Assembly (NCBI RefSeq): GCF_002118315.1 | Contig: NZ_MTSZ01000002.1 | Coordinates: 661,914-725,913 of the forward strand | DNA from: Kiloniella majae | GTDB lineage: Bacteria > Pseudomonadota > Alphaproteobacteria > Kiloniellales > Kiloniellaceae | DNA length: 64,000 nt | Reading direction: 5' to 3' | In this document: in pieces, positions 61,116 through 64,000 of the stretch | Layout of the letters: every line of letters begins with the position of its first letter | How positions within the stretch are numbered: the first letter of the stretch is position 1 | Notes under the pieces: model-generated | The model's database searches: none | Told to the model about the DNA's origin: nothing | Seen by the model: the letters and a program-made list of their open reading frames with translations, nothing else | Position numbers and translations under genes: made by a program

Positions 61116-63895
61116 TGTCTGTTACTGCAAACACAACACCAGTCAGTTTTACACTTAACGGAAATGAAGTCACAGCACAGCCAGGTGAATCCATCTGGCA
61201 AGTTGCGGATCGTCTGGGAACAGAAATCCCTCACCTTTGCTACCAACCGGAACCCGGCTACAATGCAGACGGGAATTGCCGTGCCTGCATGGTCGAAATC
61301 GAAGGCGAGCGTACGCTGGCCGCGTCCTGTATACGTCAACCAGCCGAAGGTATGGTTGTCAACACGGCAACTGCACGAGCAAAAAAAGCACGGGAAATGG
61401 TGTTTGAATTGCTCGTCGCGGATCAACCAGCCCGCGAAGAAGCCCATGAGCCAAATTCAAAATTCTGGAACTGGGCATCAGACATTGGCGTTACATCCAG
61501 CCGCTTCCCTGCACACGAACGTCCAATAGCAGATTTAAGTCATACGGCAATCGCCGTAAATCTGGATGCTTGTATTAACTGTAATCTCTGTGTCCGTGCC
61601 TGTCGTGAAGTTCAGGTAAACGATGTCATCGGCATGGCTTTCCGCGGATCTAAATCCAGCGTTGTATTCGATTTCAATGCCGATATGGGTGACAGTACCT
61701 GTGTGGCTTGTGGTGAATGTGTTCAGGCCTGCCCAACGGGTGCCCTGATGGAAAGCTCTCTCCTCAACGATGCAGGTGTCAGAGAAGATTACGCCGATGA
61801 AATCGTAAACTCTGTCTGTCCGTTCTGTGGGGTTGGCTGTCAGACCGAAGTTCATGTCAAAGATGACAAAATCATCAAGATTGACGGCGCAGAAGGCCCC
61901 GCAAACGAAAAACGCCTTTGCGTGAAAGGTCGCTTTGGGTTTGACTACATTCACAATCCAAACCGCCTGACCAAGCCACTTGTCCGTCGCGATGATGCAC
62001 CACGTGGCTGGGATATTGGTGTACCCGATAACGATTTCTCTGCTTATTTCCGCGAAGCGACATGGGAAGAAGCGCTTGAACGTGCGGCATCCGGTCTCAA
62101 CAAGATACGTGATAAGAAAGGCCCCAAAGCACTTGCTGGTTTTGGTTCTGCAAAAGGCTCAAACGAAGAAGCTTACCTGTTCCAAAAACTTGTTCGGACA
62201 GGCTTTGGCAGCAACAATGTTGATCACTGTACACGTCTTTGCCACGCCTCATCCGTTGCTGCGCTAATGGAAGGTGTTGGTTCAGGTGCGGTATCAGCCC
62301 CCTTTACCTCGGTTGCTGATGCAGAATGTATCATCATCATTGGTTGTCGCCCCGGTTGGAACCATCCAGTTGCCGCGACCTACATCAAACAGGCGGCAAA
62401 AGATCCAAACAAACATCTGATTGTCATGGATCCACGTGGGCAAAACCTTGTCCGTTATGCAGATAATCACCTCCAGTTCAAACCCGGTCGTGATGTCGCC
62501 ATGCTAAACGCGATGATTTACACAATCATCGAAGAAAAACTTTATGATCTTCAGTACGTTCAAGCCAACACTGAAGGTTTTGAAGAGCTGAAAGAAAATA
62601 TCAAAGATTTTGCGCCTGAAGATATGGCCGAAATCTGTGGTATTGATGCCGAAACTTTGCGTGAGACCGCGCGTCTTTATGCGACTTCCGAAGCGTCCCT
62701 GATCCTTTGGGGAATGGGTGTGTCCCAACACACACACGGTACGGATAACGTTCGCAGCCTGATCGCCATGTCATTGATCACAGGTCAAATTGGTCGTCCA
62801 GGTACAGGTCTTCACCCACTACGTGGCCAGAACAATGTGCAGGGTGCATCAGACGCCGGTCTTATTCCAATGCTCTATCCAGATTATCAATCCGTGGAGA
62901 ACGAAGAAATTCGCAGTCGTATGGAAGATTTCTGGGGCATGGAACTCGACAAGAAAAAGGGCCTGACAGTTGTTGAGATTATGGACGCGATCCATGATGG
63001 CAGCATCACCGGCATGTTCATACAGGGTGAAAACCCTGCGATGTCTGATCCGGATCAGCAACATGCACGCGAAGCGCTATCCAAACTGGATCACTTGGTG
63101 GTTCAGGATATCTTCATGACAGAAACAGCATGGCACGCTGACGTCATTCTACCGTCTTCTGCCCATGCAGAAAAAGACGGTACCTTTACCAATACCAACC
63201 GTCAGGTTCAGATGGGACGTGCTGCAGTATCACCGCCAGGTGAAGCACGCCAGGATTGGGAACTCATTCAAGAACTTGCACAGCGCATGGGACTTGATTG
63301 GAGCTACACACATCCCCGCGATGTTTTCAATGAAATGGCACAGGTTATGCCATCACTGAACAACATCACATGGGAAAGGTTGTCTCGCGAAAACGTTGTC
63401 ACCTATCCTTGCGCAAGCGAAGATGGCCCGGGTACAGAAATCCTCTTTGCACAGGGCTTCCCGACAGCATCAGGACGGGGCAAGCTTGTTTCCACAGCTC
63501 TCATCGATCCAGCCGAACTGCCAGATAAAGAATTCCCGCTTGTCCTGACAACAGGACGTCTTCTGGAGCATTGGCACACAGGTGCCATGACACGTCGTTC
63601 AGAAGTTCTGGACAATCTGGAACCGGAAGCTGTTGTCTTCATCAACCGTCTGGATATGAAAAAACTTGATCTGGATGCTGGTGACTGGGTGTCCGTTTCG
63701 ACAAGACGAGGAACTGTTAGCTTGAAAGTTCGTCAGGATCGTGAAGTTCCAGAAGGCATGATATTTATGCCATTCTGCTTCTCTGAAGCCGCTGCGAACA
63801 TGCTAACAAATCCGCAGCTTGATCCTTTCGGAAAGATTCCAGAATTCAAATACAGCGCGGCGAAAATTGAACCTCTTGCTGTTGCAGCGGAATAG
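61115..63895 (+). CDS. Formate dehydrogenase catalytic subunit (Mo/W-bisPGD)
   Basis: The 926-residue enzyme oxidises formate to CO2. Its N-terminus has a 2Fe-2S domain (CYQPEPGYNADGNCRACMVE), then ferredoxin-type clusters (CINCNLCVRACREVQ; CVACGECVQACPTGA), the molybdopterin-type 4Fe-4S motif CPFCGVGCQTEVHV, and the active-site region VDHCTRLCHASSVAALMEGV, where a Cys (not selenocysteine) should bind the metal. The C-terminal molybdopterin-binding domain includes LTTGRLLEHWHTGAMTRRSE. TAATG couples it to the previous gene. No fdhD or accessory gene is within the window, but the sequence ends soon after. Confidence 0.95.
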   Translation: MSVTANTTPVSFTLNGNEVTAQPGESIWQVADRLGTEIPHLCYQPEPGYNADGNCRACMVEIEGERTLAASCIRQPAEGMVVNTATARAKKAREMVFELLVADQPAREEAHEPNSKFWNWASDIGVTSSRFPAHERPIADLSHTAIAVNLDACINCNLCVRACREVQVNDVIGMAFRGSKSSVVFDFNADMGDSTCVACGECVQACPTGALMESSLLNDAGVREDYADEIVNSVCPFCGVGCQTEVHVKDDKIIKIDGAEGPANEKRLCVKGRFGFDYIHNPNRLTKPLVRRDDAPRGWDIGVPDNDFSAYFREATWEEALERAASGLNKIRDKKGPKALAGFGSAKGSNEEAYLFQKLVRTGFGSNNVDHCTRLCHASSVAALMEGVGSGAVSAPFTSVADAECIIIIGCRPGWNHPVAATYIKQAAKDPNKHLIVMDPRGQNLVRYADNHLQFKPGRDVAMLNAMIYTIIEEKLYDLQYVQANTEGFEELKENIKDFAPEDMAEICGIDAETLRETARLYATSEASLILWGMGVSQHTHGTDNVRSLIAMSLITGQIGRPGTGLHPLRGQNNVQGASDAGLIPMLYPDYQSVENEEIRSRMEDFWGMELDKKKGLTVVEIMDAIHDGSITGMFIQGENPAMSDPDQQHAREALSKLDHLVVQDIFMTETAWHADVILPSSAHAEKDGTFTNTNRQVQMGRAAVSPPGEARQDWELIQELAQRMGLDWSYTHPRDVFNEMAQVMPSLNNITWERLSRENVVTYPCASEDGPGTEILFAQGFPTASGRGKLVSTALIDPAELPDKEFPLVLTTGRLLEHWHTGAMTRRSEVLDNLEPEAVVFINRLDMKKLDLDAGDWVSVSTRRGTVSLKVRQDREVPEGMIFMPFCFSEAAANMLTNPQLDPFGKIPEFKYSAAKIEPLAVAAE

Positions 63896-63957
63896 TTCAG
63901 ATACCTATAGCTTTACGTTGACCCGTCCTGAAATACGTTGACGTTTTTTTAGGTTAT

Positions 63958-63987
63958 AGCCAGCTGCATTTTGCAGCTGGCTTTTTT
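63958..63987 (+). terminator. Terminator after formate dehydrogenase operon
   Basis: AGCCAGCTGCA and TGCAGCTGGCT form an 11-bp stem with a 3-base loop, followed by TTTTT. Confidence 0.93.
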
Positions 63988-64000
63988 ATGCACTTGTTCT

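Noticed and set aside
1..64000. csrA gene, tRNA or rRNA genes, CRISPR arrays, intact insertion sequences
   Set aside because: I looked for each and saw none. The slot after fliW, where csrA would be expected, has only 45 bases before rmlA.

Overview
The window is a motility-centred chromosome segment of an alphaproteobacterium. The evidence is the joint presence of CtrA, its inhibitor SciP and the phosphotransferase ChpT, the sigma54 activator FlbD, and a GcvA-type LysR beside an MttB-family methyltransferase. Moderate GC, a sodium-type (PomA-like) stator gene and methylamine/glycine-betaine type catabolism suggest a marine Rhodospirillales-like lineage (the Terasakiella/Thalassospira/Kiloniella range). 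This placement is inference.

Layout. 0.2-5.6 kb: flgI, flgJ, an flgN-like gene, flgK, flgL and fliW. 5.6-13.3 kb: a visibly AT-rich sugar/glycosylation cassette with rmlA, a methyltransferase, two paralogous five-bladed propeller proteins, a PurN-like formyltransferase, WbqC and a TPR/GT41 O-GlcNAc-transferase-like protein. 13.5-21.7 kb: fliS, fliD, flaG, three flagellin genes in tandem on an exact 1109-bp period, a DegT sugar aminotransferase and a fourth, divergent flagellin. 22.6-27.0 kb: a FliS-like gene, fliK, flgD and flgE. 27.2 kb: sciP. 27.7-39.5 kb: fliF, fliG, fliH, fliN, a pomA-like gene, flbD, flhA, flhF, flhG and a FliK-like gene. 39.6-44.8 kb: a DMGDH/sarcosine-dehydrogenase-like flavoprotein, an MttB homologue and a divergent LysR regulator. 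44.8-46.1 kb: a GNAT/LuxR pair. 46.2-49.1 kb: fliJ, fliI and divergent ctrA. 49.2-54.9 kb: cheA-cheW-cheY-cheB-cheR. 55.2-58.1 kb: a ferric-iron ABC permease and a convergent binding protein with a Fur box. 58.3 kb: chpT. 59.4-63.9 kb: a two-gene NAD-dependent formate dehydrogenase operon.

How it fits together. CtrA, SciP and ChpT provide a cell-cycle or developmental layer, and FlbD with sigma54 provides the late-flagellar layer. Good sigma54 sites precede flagellin D and the FliS-like gene. Flagellin amount appears to be set after transcription: FliW is encoded here, and the three tandem flagellins share a leader with a CsrA-type hairpin (AGGAU loop) plus a GGA at the ribosome site, although no csrA is visible. 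The sugar cassette interleaved with fliS, fliD and the flagellins is best read as a flagellin glycosylation system that makes a dTDP-linked, probably N-formylated amino sugar.

The strongest novelty candidates are the CsrA-like leader hairpin with an identical loop in the 3' region of flagellin D, the mosaic third flagellin with a sharp recombination breakpoint, the flagellin-linked glycosylation cassette with its paired propeller proteins, and the GNAT/LuxR pair preceded by a dyad. No tRNA, rRNA, CRISPR array or intact insertion sequence was seen.
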